Assembly: GCF_041080625.1 (NCBI RefSeq)
Contig: NZ_CP163518.1
Coordinates: 9,231,501 to 9,295,500, forward strand
Direction of reading: 5' to 3'
Origin: Streptomyces sp. CG1
GTDB taxonomy: Bacteria; Actinomycetota; Actinomycetes; Streptomycetales; Streptomycetaceae
Length of the DNA: 64,000 bases
The translations under genes were made by a program, and so were the position numbers. Shown here one piece after another: positions 42,067 through 50,820 of the stretch; positions within the stretch are counted from its first letter, which is position 1; every line of letters starts with the position of its first letter. Under the pieces are notes generated by a model that saw nothing but the letters and a program-made list of their open reading frames with translations, had not been told where the DNA came from and did no database searches.

Positions 42067-43260
42067 ATGTTCGAGACCGTCCGCGACGACCTGCGCGCCA
42101 CCCTCGACGAGATCCGCGCCGCCGGACTGCACAAGCCCGAGCGGGTCATCGGCACGCCGCAGTCCGCGACCGTCGACGTCACCGCCGGCGGCCGCCCCGG
42201 CGAGGTCCTCAATTTCTGTGCCAACAACTACCTGGGCCTCGCCGACCACCCCGAGGTGATCGCGGCCGCCCACGAGGCCCTGGACCGCTGGGGCTACGGC
42301 ATGGCCTCCGTCCGCTTCATCTGCGGCACCCAGGAGGTGCACAAGGAGCTGGAGGCCCGGCTGTCGTCCTTCCTCGGCCAGGAGGACACGATCCTGTACT
42401 CCTCCTGCTTCGACGCCAACGGCGGTGTCTTCGAGACCCTCCTCGGCGAGGAGGACGCGGTGATCTCCGACGCCCTCAACCACGCGTCCATCATCGACGG
42501 CATCCGCCTGTCCAAGGCCCGCCGCTACCGCTACGCCAACCGCGACCTCGCCGACCTGGAGGCCAGGCTCAAGGAGGCGCAGGACGCGCGCCGCCGGCTG
42601 ATCGTCACCGACGGCGTCTTCTCCATGGACGGCTATGTCGCCCCGCTGCGCGAGATCTGCGACCTCGCCGACCGCTACGACGCGATGGTCATGGTCGACG
42701 ACTCGCACGCCGTCGGCTTCGTCGGGCCCACCGGCCGCGGCACCCCCGAACTGCACGGCGTGATGGACCGCGTCGACATCGTCACCGGCACCCTCGGCAA
42801 GGCCCTCGGCGGCGCCTCCGGCGGCTATGTCGCCGCCCGCGCCGAGATCGTCGCCCTGCTCCGCCAGCGCTCCCGCCCGTACCTGTTCTCCAACACCCTC
42901 GCCCCGGTGATCGCCGCCGCCTCCCTGAAGGTCCTCGACCTGCTGGAGTCCGCCGACGACCTGCGCGTCCGGCTGAACGAGAACACCGCGCTCTTCCGCC
43001 GCCGGATGACCGCGGAGGGCTTCGACATCCTCCCCGGCGACCATGCCATCGCCCCCGTGATGATCGGCGACGCGTCCGAGGCGGGCCGCATGGCCGAGCT
43101 GCTGCTGGAGCGGGGTGTGTACGTGATCGGCTTCTCGTACCCGGTCGTCCCGCAGGGCCAGGCCCGTATCCGCGTCCAGCTGTCCGCCGCGCACTCCACC
43201 GGGGACGTCAACCGGGTGGTCGACGCGTTCGTCGAGGCCCGCGCCGAGCTGGCGGCCTGA
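42067..43260 (+). CDS. kbl: 2-amino-3-ketobutyrate coenzyme A ligase
   Basis: A 397-residue PLP enzyme of the alpha-oxoamine synthase family. It uses CoA to split 2-amino-3-oxobutyrate from Tdh into glycine and acetyl-CoA. It shows [20 protein letters not shown] near the N-terminus, [18 protein letters not shown], and the PLP lysine in [14 protein letters not shown] (about 240). Length equals the family norm. It follows tdh by 64 bases with AGGAG before the ATG. Confidence 0.96.
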   Translation: MFETVRDDLRATLDEIRAAGLHKPERVIGTPQSATVDVTAGGRPGEVLNFCANNYLGLADHPEVIAAAHEALDRWGYGMASVRFICGTQEVHKELEARLSSFLGQEDTILYSSCFDANGGVFETLLGEEDAVISDALNHASIIDGIRLSKARRYRYANRDLADLEARLKEAQDARRRLIVTDGVFSMDGYVAPLREICDLADRYDAMVMVDDSHAVGFVGPTGRGTPELHGVMDRVDIVTGTLGKALGGASGGYVAARAEIVALLRQRSRPYLFSNTLAPVIAAASLKVLDLLESADDLRVRLNENTALFRRRMTAEGFDILPGDHAIAPVMIGDASEAGRMAELLLERGVYVIGFSYPVVPQGQARIRVQLSAAHSTGDVNRVVDAFVEARAELAA

Positions 43261-43282
43261 CCAGCGCGGACGCCTTGCGATA

Positions 43283-44197
43283 ATGGACCGCATGATCGAG
43301 GCACGGCGGCTCCACATCCTCCGTGCGGTGGCCGACCACCGCACGGTCACCGCGGCGGCCGCCGCGCTCTATCTCACTCCCTCCGCGGTCTCCCAGCAGC
43401 TGACGGCCCTGGAGCAGGAGACCGGCCACCGGCTGGTCGAGCGCAGCGCCAAGGGCGTACGGCTCACCCCGGCGGGCGAGATCCTGCTCAGCCACACCAA
43501 CGCGGTCCTGGCTCAGCTGGAGCGGGCCGAGGCGGAGCTGGCGGCCTACGGCTCGGGCGAGGCGGGCACGGTCACCGTGGCCGCCTTCGCCACCGGTATC
43601 GCCCAGGTCGTGGCCCCGGCCGTGGCCCGGCTCGCGGACACCGCGCCCGGCATCCGTATCCGCGTCCAGGACGCCGAGGGTGACGCGAGCCTGCCCATGG
43701 TGCTCGACCGGCAGGTCGATGTGGCGGTCGCCGTGGAGTACCGCGGCGCCCCGCCCGCCGACGACCCCCGGCTCGCCCATGTCCCGCTGTACGCGGAGCC
43801 GTTCGACGCGGTCGTACCGGTCGGCCACCGTCTCGCGGACGCGGCGGAGGTCCCTCTCGCCGAGCTGGCCAAGGACCCCTGGATCGGCCCGTACCCCGGC
43901 AATCCGTGCCATGACGTGGTCGTCCTCGCCTGCGAGAGCGCCGGCTTCCAGCCCCGTCTGGAACACTCCTCCGACGACTTCCGCGCCGTCGTGGCCCTCG
44001 CCTCGGCCGGCGCGGGTGTGGCTCTCGTACCCCGCTCGGCTCTGAACGGTATGGACCTGACCCATGTGGTCGTCCGCCCCGTCGACGGTGTGGCCCCGAC
44101 CCGCCGGGTCTTCGCCGCCGTACGACGCGGAGCCGAGGGGCACCCGCTGATCCGCCCGGTGCTGGAGGCGCTGGGGAGGGCGGCACAGGAGGCGTGA
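43283..44197 (+). CDS. LysR family transcriptional regulator
   Basis: A 304-residue LysR protein. The helix-turn-helix is LHILRAVADHRTVTAAAAAL and LTPSAVSQQLTALEQETGHR. The substrate-binding domain runs from about 90 to 300. It starts 22 bases after kbl on the same strand, so it may be co-transcribed and regulate tdh-kbl, although LysR genes usually diverge from their targets. ATGs at 43283 and 43292 are both possible. Confidence 0.9.
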   Translation: MDRMIEARRLHILRAVADHRTVTAAAAALYLTPSAVSQQLTALEQETGHRLVERSAKGVRLTPAGEILLSHTNAVLAQLERAEAELAAYGSGEAGTVTVAAFATGIAQVVAPAVARLADTAPGIRIRVQDAEGDASLPMVLDRQVDVAVAVEYRGAPPADDPRLAHVPLYAEPFDAVVPVGHRLADAAEVPLAELAKDPWIGPYPGNPCHDVVVLACESAGFQPRLEHSSDDFRAVVALASAGAGVALVPRSALNGMDLTHVVVRPVDGVAPTRRVFAAVRRGAEGHPLIRPVLEALGRAAQEA

Positions 44198-44243
44198 GGC
44201 TTCCGTAACGCGCCTGTCTCATATCCGGGATAGCGTCCCGGAT

Positions 44244-44813
44244 ATGAGCAGCCCGGAGGATTCGCTCGACACCCGCATCGGCGCCCGGCTGGCCGAACTG
44301 CGCACTCAACACGGCTTGTCCCTGGGGGAGTTGGCCGAGCGCAGCGGGGTCAGCCGGTCGACCCTGTCCCGCGCCGAGCGCGCGGAGACCAGTCCCACCG
44401 CCGCCCTGCTGAACCGGCTCTGCCATGTCTACGGCCGCACCATGTCCCAACTGCTCAGCGAGGTCGAGGCGGCACCCGCGCCGCTGGTCCGGGCCGCCGA
44501 CCAGCAGATCTGGCAGGACTGCGGATCCGGATTCGTCCGGCGGTCCGTGTCCCCGCCGCACGCCGGACTCCGTGGCGAAATGGTCGAGAGCCGGCTCGCG
44601 CCGGGTGCCGACATCGCCTACGACCGCCCGCCCGTGGCCGGGCTGGAACAGCATCTGTGGGTCCTCGGCGGCGCCCTGGAGGTGACCGACGGGGAACAGG
44701 TCCACCACCTGGACACTGGCGACTGTCTGCGGATGCGGGTCTTCGGCCCGACCCGGTTCCGGTGCGCCGGCCCGGTCGAGACGCGGTATGTGCTGGCGGT
44801 GGTGCGACCGTGA
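44244..44813 (+). CDS. XRE-family regulator with cupin domain
   Basis: A 189-residue regulator. The N-terminal helix-turn-helix is LAELRTQHGLSLGELAERSG and VSRSTLSRAERAETSPTAAL. The C-terminal cupin (about 110-185) has PVAGLEQHLWVLGGALEVTD and LDTGDCLRMRVFGPTRFRC. The cupin metal or ligand site probably senses a small molecule. It overlaps the following acetyltransferase gene (GTGA), so the two are coupled. Confidence 0.92.
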   Translation: MSSPEDSLDTRIGARLAELRTQHGLSLGELAERSGVSRSTLSRAERAETSPTAALLNRLCHVYGRTMSQLLSEVEAAPAPLVRAADQQIWQDCGSGFVRRSVSPPHAGLRGEMVESRLAPGADIAYDRPPVAGLEQHLWVLGGALEVTDGEQVHHLDTGDCLRMRVFGPTRFRCAGPVETRYVLAVVRP

Positions 44814-45391
44814 GGGTGGAGCGCTGGAACGCCGCTCAAGTGCGGGAGCGGGCCGGGCAGTTGGCGGAACTGCTGACGGACACCGTGGCCGGCGGGGCCT
44901 CGGTCGGCTTCCTCGCCCCGCTCGCCCACGAGGAGGCCGCCGCGTGGTGGCGGGAGCGGGCGGAGGCGACGGCGACGGGCCGGCTCGCCGTCTGGGCGGC
45001 CCTCGACGGCACCGGGCGGCCGGCCGGCACCGTGAGCCTGGCCTACCCGGACAAACCGAACAGCCGCCACCGCGCGGAATTGGTGAAGCTGATGGTGCAC
45101 CGTTCCGCGCGCGGGCAGGGACTCGGCCGCCGCCTCCTCACCACGGCCGAGGAAGCGGCGGCCGCCGCCGGCATCACCCTGCTCCACCTCGACACCGAGA
45201 CCGGCAGCCCCGCCGAGCACCTCTACCGCTCGGCCGGCTGGACCGAGGCCGGCACCATCCCCGACTACGCGGCGAGCCCCGCGGGCGACCTGCGGCCGAC
45301 GACGCTGTACTTCAAGCGCCTCGATCTCAAGCGCCTTGATCTCACGTGCCCCGATCTCACGCGCCTCGATGACCAGCGGCTCGGAGGGTGA
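44810..45391 (+). CDS. GNAT family N-acetyltransferase with repeat tail
   Basis: A 193-residue acetyltransferase. The acetyl-CoA site is LMVHRSARGQGLGRRLLTTA (about 95), followed by LHLDTETGSPAEHLYRSAGW and DLRPTTLYFKRL, which is the usual end of the family. The protein then continues with about 25 residues made of five-residue units (KRLDL, KRLDL, TCPDL, TRLDD). The GTG start overlaps the XRE-cupin stop. Its substrate is unknown; the partner regulator suggests a small amine or drug. Confidence 0.88.
   Translation: MRVERWNAAQVRERAGQLAELLTDTVAGGASVGFLAPLAHEEAAAWWRERAEATATGRLAVWAALDGTGRPAGTVSLAYPDKPNSRHRAELVKLMVHRSARGQGLGRRLLTTAEEAAAAAGITLLHLDTETGSPAEHLYRSAGWTEAGTIPDYAASPAGDLRPTTLYFKRLDLKRLDLTCPDLTRLDDQRLGG
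45314..45373 (+). repeat. 15-base tandem repeat at the acetyltransferase 3' end
   Basis: Four units follow each other: aagcgcctcgatctc, aagcgccttgatctc, acgtgccccgatctc, acgcgcctcgatgac. They extend the GNAT frame beyond its family end. Confidence 0.8.
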
Positions 45392-45421
45392 CTGTCAGTG
45401 GCAGGGGCTACGGTGCGTTGC

Positions 45422-45781
45422 ATGCCGGATGCTGAAGACGTACGCCGTATCGCCCTGTCCCTGCCGGACACCACCGAGAAGATCGCCTGGAGCATGCCCA
45501 CGTTCCGGGTGGCCGGGAAGATGTTCGCGACCCTGCCCGAGGACGAGACGTCCATCGCCGTGCGCTGCCCCAAGGACGAGCGCGACGAACTGGTGATGGC
45601 CGAGCCGCGGAAGTTCTGGATCGCCGATCACGAGGCCCAGTTCGCGTGGGTGAGAGCGAGACTCGCCGCGCTGGAGGACGAGGACGAGCTGCGTGACATC
45701 CTCGCCGACTCCTGGCGGCAGGCGGCCCCGCCCCGACTCCTCGAGGCCCACCCGGAGTTGGGACTGCCGCCCGGGGAGTGA
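45422..45781 (+). CDS. MmcQ/YjbR-family DNA-binding-fold protein
   Basis: A 119-residue protein of the MmcQ/YjbR (CyaY-like fold) family: DVRRIALSLPDTTEKIAWSM, FRVAGKMFATLPEDETSIAV, VRCPKDERDELV and KFWIADHEAQFAWVRARL. The ATG at 45422 is preferred; a GTG at 45398 is in frame. It stands 30 bases after the acetyltransferase. The molecular role of the family is not established. Confidence 0.88.
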   Translation: MPDAEDVRRIALSLPDTTEKIAWSMPTFRVAGKMFATLPEDETSIAVRCPKDERDELVMAEPRKFWIADHEAQFAWVRARLAALEDEDELRDILADSWRQAAPPRLLEAHPELGLPPGE

Positions 45782-45928
45782 AATTCCCCTGTGCGCTCGA
45801 GTCGCGCGTGGCATGATCCCGCGCGGCACAGAAGGGGCGGGACACCGCGCGGCGGAGGCGGTCCGGAACACCGTGTCGGCGCTGAGAGGCGGGGCACCGC
45901 GAGGGGCGGCGGGGAGGGAGTATCCGCG

Positions 45929-47218
45929 ATGACGGGGCCGGACGCACGGCACGACATCACCAGACGCGGCGTGCGCGGGGCCGAGGACGGCGGGCGGGCC
46001 GTCTGGTCACGGGACTTCGCGCTGTTCTTCGTGGCCCGGGCCGTCGCCCGCCTCGGCGACACCATGCTGCCCGTGGCCCTCGCCGCCGGCCTGCTGGAAC
46101 ACGGCTACGGCGCGGGCGCGGTCGGCCTCGCGATGGCCTCGACGGCTGCCGCGTTCGCCGGGCTCGTCGTCTTCGGCGGGGTCATCGCCGACCGGTTCAG
46201 CACCCGCAGGCTGATGATCGGCGCCGACCTGGTCCGGCTCGTCACCCAGTCCCTCGCCTCGGGCCTGTTCTTCACCGGCCATGTGGTGCTGTGGCAGATC
46301 TGCGCCATCGGCTTCGTCAACGGCGTCGCGGGAGCGGTCTTCCAGCCGGGCGTGGCCAGTACGGTGCCCCGGCTGGCCGCCGACATCCAGGGCGCGAACG
46401 GCGCGATCCGCATAGCCGAGTCCGCCGCCCAGCTCGCCGGCCCGGCCGTCGCCGGCCTCCTGGTCGGCTTCGCCTCGCCCGGCGGGGTGTTCGCCGCGCA
46501 CGCCGCCGCCTACGCGACGAGCGCCCTGTGCCTGCTGCTGCTCCGGCTGCCGCCGTTGCCCGCAGGCGCCCGGGCCGCCACCGGTCGCGGGATGCGTGCC
46601 TTCCGGGCCGATCTGGTCCAGGGCTGGCGGGAGTTCCGATCCCGTGCCTGGCTGTGGGGCGTGATCGCCGTCTGGTGCCTGTACATGATCGCCGTCTGGG
46701 GCCCGAGCGTGCCGCTCGTCGCCACCGAGGTCGTCCAGCAGCACGGCCCGCGCGCCTACGGCCTGGTCAACTCCGCCCTCGGCGCGGGCACGGTCGTGGG
46801 CGGTGTGCTCGCTCTCCGGCTGCGCCCCCGCCGTATGCTCCGCGCGGGCGCACTCGCCCTGTTCGCTTTCTTCGGCTTCCCCGCGGCCGTCGGCGCGGGC
46901 CTGGGCGTGCCGGCGATGGCGGCAGGAGCGGCCGTGGCCGGCGCCGGGATGGCCTTCTGGGGCGTGATGTGGGCGACCAGTGTGCAGACCCAGGTCCCGG
47001 CGGACGTCCTCAACCGCATCCACGCCTACGACGTGGCGGGCTCCCTCGCCATGATGCCGGTGGGCCAGGCACTCGCGGGTCCGGCGGCCGACACACTCGG
47101 CGCCGGCCACGTCCTGCTGATCTCCGCCGCGACCAGCCTGGTGGTGGCCACGACCCTGCTCACGGTCCCAGCGATACGCAACCTGCCCAGAGCCGACCCG
47201 AACGCCCCCGCGCACTGA
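45929..47218 (+). CDS. MFS transporter (DHA3-like)
   Basis: A 429-residue transporter with about 12 helices. It begins WSRDFALFFVARAVARLGDT, the conserved N-terminus of macrolide-efflux-type MFS proteins, followed by FGGVIADRFSTRRLMIGADL (motif A-like). Internal loops and the C-terminal half look complete. The ATG at 45929 follows GGGAGG. It converges on the transketolase genes with only 13 bases between stops. Substrate unknown. Confidence 0.88.
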   Translation: MTGPDARHDITRRGVRGAEDGGRAVWSRDFALFFVARAVARLGDTMLPVALAAGLLEHGYGAGAVGLAMASTAAAFAGLVVFGGVIADRFSTRRLMIGADLVRLVTQSLASGLFFTGHVVLWQICAIGFVNGVAGAVFQPGVASTVPRLAADIQGANGAIRIAESAAQLAGPAVAGLLVGFASPGGVFAAHAAAYATSALCLLLLRLPPLPAGARAATGRGMRAFRADLVQGWREFRSRAWLWGVIAVWCLYMIAVWGPSVPLVATEVVQQHGPRAYGLVNSALGAGTVVGGVLALRLRPRRMLRAGALALFAFFGFPAAVGAGLGVPAMAAGAAVAGAGMAFWGVMWATSVQTQVPADVLNRIHAYDVAGSLAMMPVGQALAGPAADTLGAGHVLLISAATSLVVATTLLTVPAIRNLPRADPNAPAH

Positions 47219-47231
47219 CGCCCCGCCTCGC

Positions 47232-48155
47232 TCACGCCCCGACGACCACCCGTCCCACCGACCCCACGAACCGCCCGATCCGCTCCCGCAGGCTCTGCGC
47301 GTCCAGCCCGTGCGCGGCCACGTGCTCCTCGATCGTGCCGTAGCGGCGCAGCTCCCGGCGCCCCACGCCCAGACCCAGCACGCGGTGCGGTACGTCGGAC
47401 AGAGCCTCGGTCGCCGCAGCCGTCGAGGTACCCGCGAGGTACGGCTCGACCAGCACCACGTCGGTACCCGCCGCTTCCGTGGCCCGGCGCAGGCCCGCCG
47501 CGTCGAAGGGCCGTACGGTCGTCGCGTACAGCACGGTCACGTCCAGGCCCTCCGTGGCGGCGAGGACCGGGTCCAGCAGCGGGCCCACGGCGAGGACCAC
47601 ACCACGGCGGCCCTCGCGGACCGTCACGAAGCGCTCGCCGTCGATCACCCGCCCTTGCCGGTTGGCCTGCACGGACAGCCGTACGTACACCTTGTCGTCG
47701 CCCGCGGCGACCGCGTGACGCAGCAGGGTCTCGGCCTCGTCCGGATGCCCGGGCACATGCACGGTCCAGCCGTCCAGGGTGTCGAGGAGCGCCACATCGC
47801 CCGGGGCCATGTGCGTGTAGCCGCCGGCCGGCCAGTCGAAGGAGGCGGCCGCGCTGACCAGCACCGCTCCGACGCCCTGGTGCCCGAGATCCAGCTTGAC
47901 CTGCTCGAACGGCCGCTCCACGAGGAAGCTGGCGAAGGTGTGCACGACGGGCCGCAGCCCGGTGAGCGCCAGCCCGCTCGCCGCCCCGACCAGCAGCTGC
48001 TCCCGGATGCCGACGTTGACGACCCGGTCGGGATGCCGGGCCATGGCCTCGCGGAAGGCGTCCTTGCCGATCTCGGCGAGGACCACCGCGACGCGCGGAT
48101 CCTCGTCCAGCAACCGGGAGACGACGGGCGCGAAACGGTCACGCATGGTTTCCAT
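47232..48155 (-). CDS. transketolase, C-terminal subunit
   Basis: A 307-residue protein equal to the PYR and C-terminal domains of transketolase. The ThDP-activating Glu is in DRVVNVGIREQLLVGAASGL. The substrate region TFASFLVERPFEQVKLDLGH and GGYTHMAPGDVALL are present, and the C-domain ends REHV-like EEHVAAHGLDAQ. It pairs with the N-terminal subunit encoded just upstream (34-base gap). Such split enzymes occur in sugar or secondary metabolism and act as heterotetramers. The ATG at 48155 is used. Confidence 0.92.
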   Translation of the reverse strand: METMRDRFAPVVSRLLDEDPRVAVVLAEIGKDAFREAMARHPDRVVNVGIREQLLVGAASGLALTGLRPVVHTFASFLVERPFEQVKLDLGHQGVGAVLVSAAASFDWPAGGYTHMAPGDVALLDTLDGWTVHVPGHPDEAETLLRHAVAAGDDKVYVRLSVQANRQGRVIDGERFVTVREGRRGVVLAVGPLLDPVLAATEGLDVTVLYATTVRPFDAAGLRRATEAAGTDVVLVEPYLAGTSTAAATEALSDVPHRVLGLGVGRRELRRYGTIEEHVAAHGLDAQSLRERIGRFVGSVGRVVVGA

Positions 48156-48189
48156 GAAGGGGTGCCCTTTCCAGAGTGTGCGGGGAGAG

Positions 48190-48897
48190 TCAGGCGCTCT
48201 TCGGCTCGACCCGGGCCACGACCACACGCGGCCGCCCGGGATGCGGCGCGGTGAACGCGGCGTACAGGGCCTCGTGATCGCGCCCGTCGACGGTCACCGC
48301 CGACCAGCCCGCCGCCTCGAACCGGGCGGCGATCCCGCCGGGCCGCGCATGGCTGGCGGAGGAGTTGTCGACCACGATCGTGTGCAGCCGCTCCAGACCG
48401 GCGGGTCCGGCGAAGGCGATCGCCTCGTGATTGCTGCCCTCGTCCAGCTCGGCGTCCCCGATCAGCACCCAGACCGCCGGGTCGTGCAGGCCTTGTGCGC
48501 GCAGCCCCAGGGCGCTGCCCACCGCGATCGGCAGCCCGTGTCCCAGCGACCCGCTGCCGATCTCGGCGCCCGGCACCAGCACCCGGTCCGGGTGGTGCCC
48601 GAGCGGCGAGCCGTACGACCCGAACCCGGGCAGCCACTCGGCCGGCACGAACCCCTTCGCGGCCAGCACCGCGTAGTACGCCATCGGCCCGTGCCCCTTG
48701 CTCAGCAGGAACCGGTCCCGGGCCGGATCCGCCCGTCGCTCCGGAGCGACCCGCAGCACCCGGTCGTAGAGCACCCACAGCACATCCAGGGTGGAGGTGG
48801 CCGCCGGTCCGTGCTTCTCGTCGCCGGTCATGAGGCTCATCAGTCCGGGCAGGTCGTCGTAGCCGTACGTCCGGCTGTCGTCCGCTGTGATCGTCAT
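48190..48897 (-). CDS. transketolase, N-terminal subunit
   Basis: A 235-residue ThDP-binding subunit. It shows DRFLLSKGHGPMAYYAVLAA, PGAEIGSGSLGHGLPIAVGS and the cofactor motif VLIGDAELDEGSNHEAIAFA, with IVVDNSS completing it. Length is short for the type, with a compact N-terminus. It comes first in the operon, and the C-terminal subunit follows. A tRNA-Pro gene lies upstream on the other strand. Confidence 0.92.
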   Translation of the reverse strand: MTITADDSRTYGYDDLPGLMSLMTGDEKHGPAATSTLDVLWVLYDRVLRVAPERRADPARDRFLLSKGHGPMAYYAVLAAKGFVPAEWLPGFGSYGSPLGHHPDRVLVPGAEIGSGSLGHGLPIAVGSALGLRAQGLHDPAVWVLIGDAELDEGSNHEAIAFAGPAGLERLHTIVVDNSSASHARPGGIAARFEAAGWSAVTVDGRDHEALYAAFTAPHPGRPRVVVARVEPKSA

Positions 48898-49023
48898 GGC
48901 GTCGATCGTGCAACCTCAACCAAGCTCGAGGTCAACCGGCAAAGTGATGCGCGACCACCGAGCGGAGTGCGGTATTGTTTCCTTGCGCGTTTCGACCGGG
49001 GAAACCCCAGGTCAAACGGGCAC

Positions 49024-49097
<74 letters not shown>

Positions 49098-49127
49098 CAG
49101 CGATGTCGGATCGTTTCCGCAAGTAAG

Positions 49128-49159
49128 AGGCCATCTCCTCATATTCGAGGAGGTGGCCT
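49128..49159 (+). terminator. terminator after tRNA-Pro
   Basis: AGGCCATCTCCTC (49128-49140) and GAGGAGGTGGCCT (49147-49159) pair around the loop atattc with one G-T pair, followed by a short T-rich end. It lies 30 bases after the tRNA. Confidence 0.8.
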
Positions 49160-49294
49160 TCTGCACTAGCCGGCTCGTCAGCCTCCCTTGCACGGCCTCC
49201 GGTTCGGGCAAACGCCGTGTCAGCGAGTCGGCGCGGTGAGGTTGCGGAGTGCCACCGGTGGCCGAAACGGCCCCGGTGGCAAGACAGCTCGTCG

Positions 49295-50092
49295 TCAGTG
49301 CAGCCGCTCGGTGTCCCGCCGAGACAGCGCCAGAAACGCCACGAACCCGACGATCGCCACCGTCCAGGACAGTGTCACCGGCCCCAGCCCCCACCCCAGG
49401 CCGCCGCGCCAGCCGGGCAGAGCCATCCAGTCGGCGAGGGACGCGCCGAGCGGGCGGGTGATGACGTAGGCCGTCCAGAACGCGGTCACCGCGCCCAGCA
49501 GGCGCATGCGGTGGGCGAGGGCGGGGACGCAGATCGCGACGGCGAACAGGACGACCGAGCCCAGGTAGCGGAGGCCGATGGTCGCGGTGAGGTCGCCCGC
49601 GGCGGTGCCGAGGGCGAACGTGGCGAGCACGGCCGCCCAGTAGAAGAGCTCGCGGCGGCGGGTGCGGATGGAGTGGATGGACAGGGTGCGCTCGGACTTG
49701 TACCAGAGGGCGAAGACGGCGGCCAGGGCGATCATGAACAGCGGGGTGGACAGGGTGTACGGCACGTGGAGGATGACATGGAGTGCGTCCGCGGCCATCG
49801 TGCCGAACACGCTGACCATGACGATCGCCGTCCAGTAGATCCAGGCGACGTACCGGCGGACGGCGAACTGGAGCACCAGCGACCCGACGAAGGCGAGACC
49901 GCCGAGGCCGACCGCGGGGATGTTGCCCAGCGTGTGGGCCAGGAAGTCGGAGGCCGTCTCGCCCATACCGGTGGTGAGGACCTTGATGATCCAGAAGTAG
50001 ACGGTCACCTCCGGCACCTTGTTCGCGCTCTCGCGTATGCGCGCGCGGGCGCTCGCGCGGGGCCGGTCGTCCAGGACGTGCTCTGTGCTCAT
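49295..50092 (-). CDS. COG4705-type integral membrane protein
   Basis: A 265-residue protein with about eight helices in two similar halves. Each half starts with a helix carrying a conserved acidic Gly-rich motif: VTVYFWIIKVLTTGMGETAS in the first and VLATFALGTAAGDLTATIGL in the second. This duplication is typical of the COG4705 'membrane-anchored protein' family, proposed to act in metal or small-solute transport but not firmly characterised. The ATG at 50092 fits the family start. The gene stands alone; the 185 bases before it are AT-richer. Confidence 0.8.
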   Translation of the reverse strand: MSTEHVLDDRPRASARARIRESANKVPEVTVYFWIIKVLTTGMGETASDFLAHTLGNIPAVGLGGLAFVGSLVLQFAVRRYVAWIYWTAIVMVSVFGTMAADALHVILHVPYTLSTPLFMIALAAVFALWYKSERTLSIHSIRTRRRELFYWAAVLATFALGTAAGDLTATIGLRYLGSVVLFAVAICVPALAHRMRLLGAVTAFWTAYVITRPLGASLADWMALPGWRGGLGWGLGPVTLSWTVAIVGFVAFLALSRRDTERLH

Positions 50093-50276
50093 GGTCCGCA
50101 CCCTCGCACGCGCAACTGCCGTTTCCCCAGCCCTCTTTGCCGTTGTTTTGTGGCTTCTGGTGCAGCTGTTGCCATGGGACGCCGCGAGCCTGAACGCAAC
50201 CTGAACGTCTCGGTGAAAACCCTGGTCGGCGGCCTGACCGGGCTGATAAAAAGGCCGGTCAGGCCGCAACCGGCGC

Positions 50277-50813
50277 TCAGTACCCGAGCCCTACGTGCGC
50301 CAGCGCCTGCTTCAGCAGTACCCCGTGGCCGCCCGGCATCTCGCTCTGCACGGCCGGGGAGGCGGCCTCCTGCGGGCTGAACCAGACGAGGTCCAGCGCG
50401 TCCTGGCGGGGGCGGCAGTCGCCGGTGACCGGGACGACGTAGGCAAGGGAGACCGCGTGCTGGCGCGGGTCGTGGTACGGGGTGATGCCCGCCGTCGGGA
50501 AGTACTCCGCGACGGTGAACGGCTGCAGGGAGGCGGGGATGCGGGGGAGCGCCACCGGGCCCAGGTCCTTCTCCAGGTGGCGCAGCAGGGCGTCGCGGAC
50601 CCGTTCGTGGTGCAGGACGCGGCCGGAGACCAGGGTCCGGCTGACCGTCCCGTCCGGGCCGATCCGCAGCAGCAGTCCGATGCTGGTGACTTCGCCGCTG
50701 TCGTCCACGCGCACGGGGACGGCTTCGACGTACAGGATCGGCATCCGGGCCCTGGCTGATTCCAGCTCGTCCGTGGACAGCCAGCCGGGCGTCGTCTCGG
50801 TCATGTCAGACAT
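50277..50813 (-). CDS. DUF4916 Nudix-like hydrolase
   Basis: A 178-residue protein: TPGWLSTDELESARARMPIL, VEAVPVRVDDSGEVTSIGLL, GTVSRTLVSGRVLHHERVRD and DALDLVWFSPQEA. This matches the DUF4916 branch of the Nudix fold. The classical GX5EX7REUXEEXGU box is degenerate (SGRVLHHERVRDALLRHLEK), so phosphohydrolase activity is uncertain. It starts 7 bases after the end of the amidohydrolase gene on the same strand and may be in one operon with it. Confidence 0.85.
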   Translation of the reverse strand: MSDMTETTPGWLSTDELESARARMPILYVEAVPVRVDDSGEVTSIGLLLRIGPDGTVSRTLVSGRVLHHERVRDALLRHLEKDLGPVALPRIPASLQPFTVAEYFPTAGITPYHDPRQHAVSLAYVVPVTGDCRPRQDALDLVWFSPQEAASPAVQSEMPGGHGVLLKQALAHVGLGY

Positions 50814-50820
50814 TGCTTGA

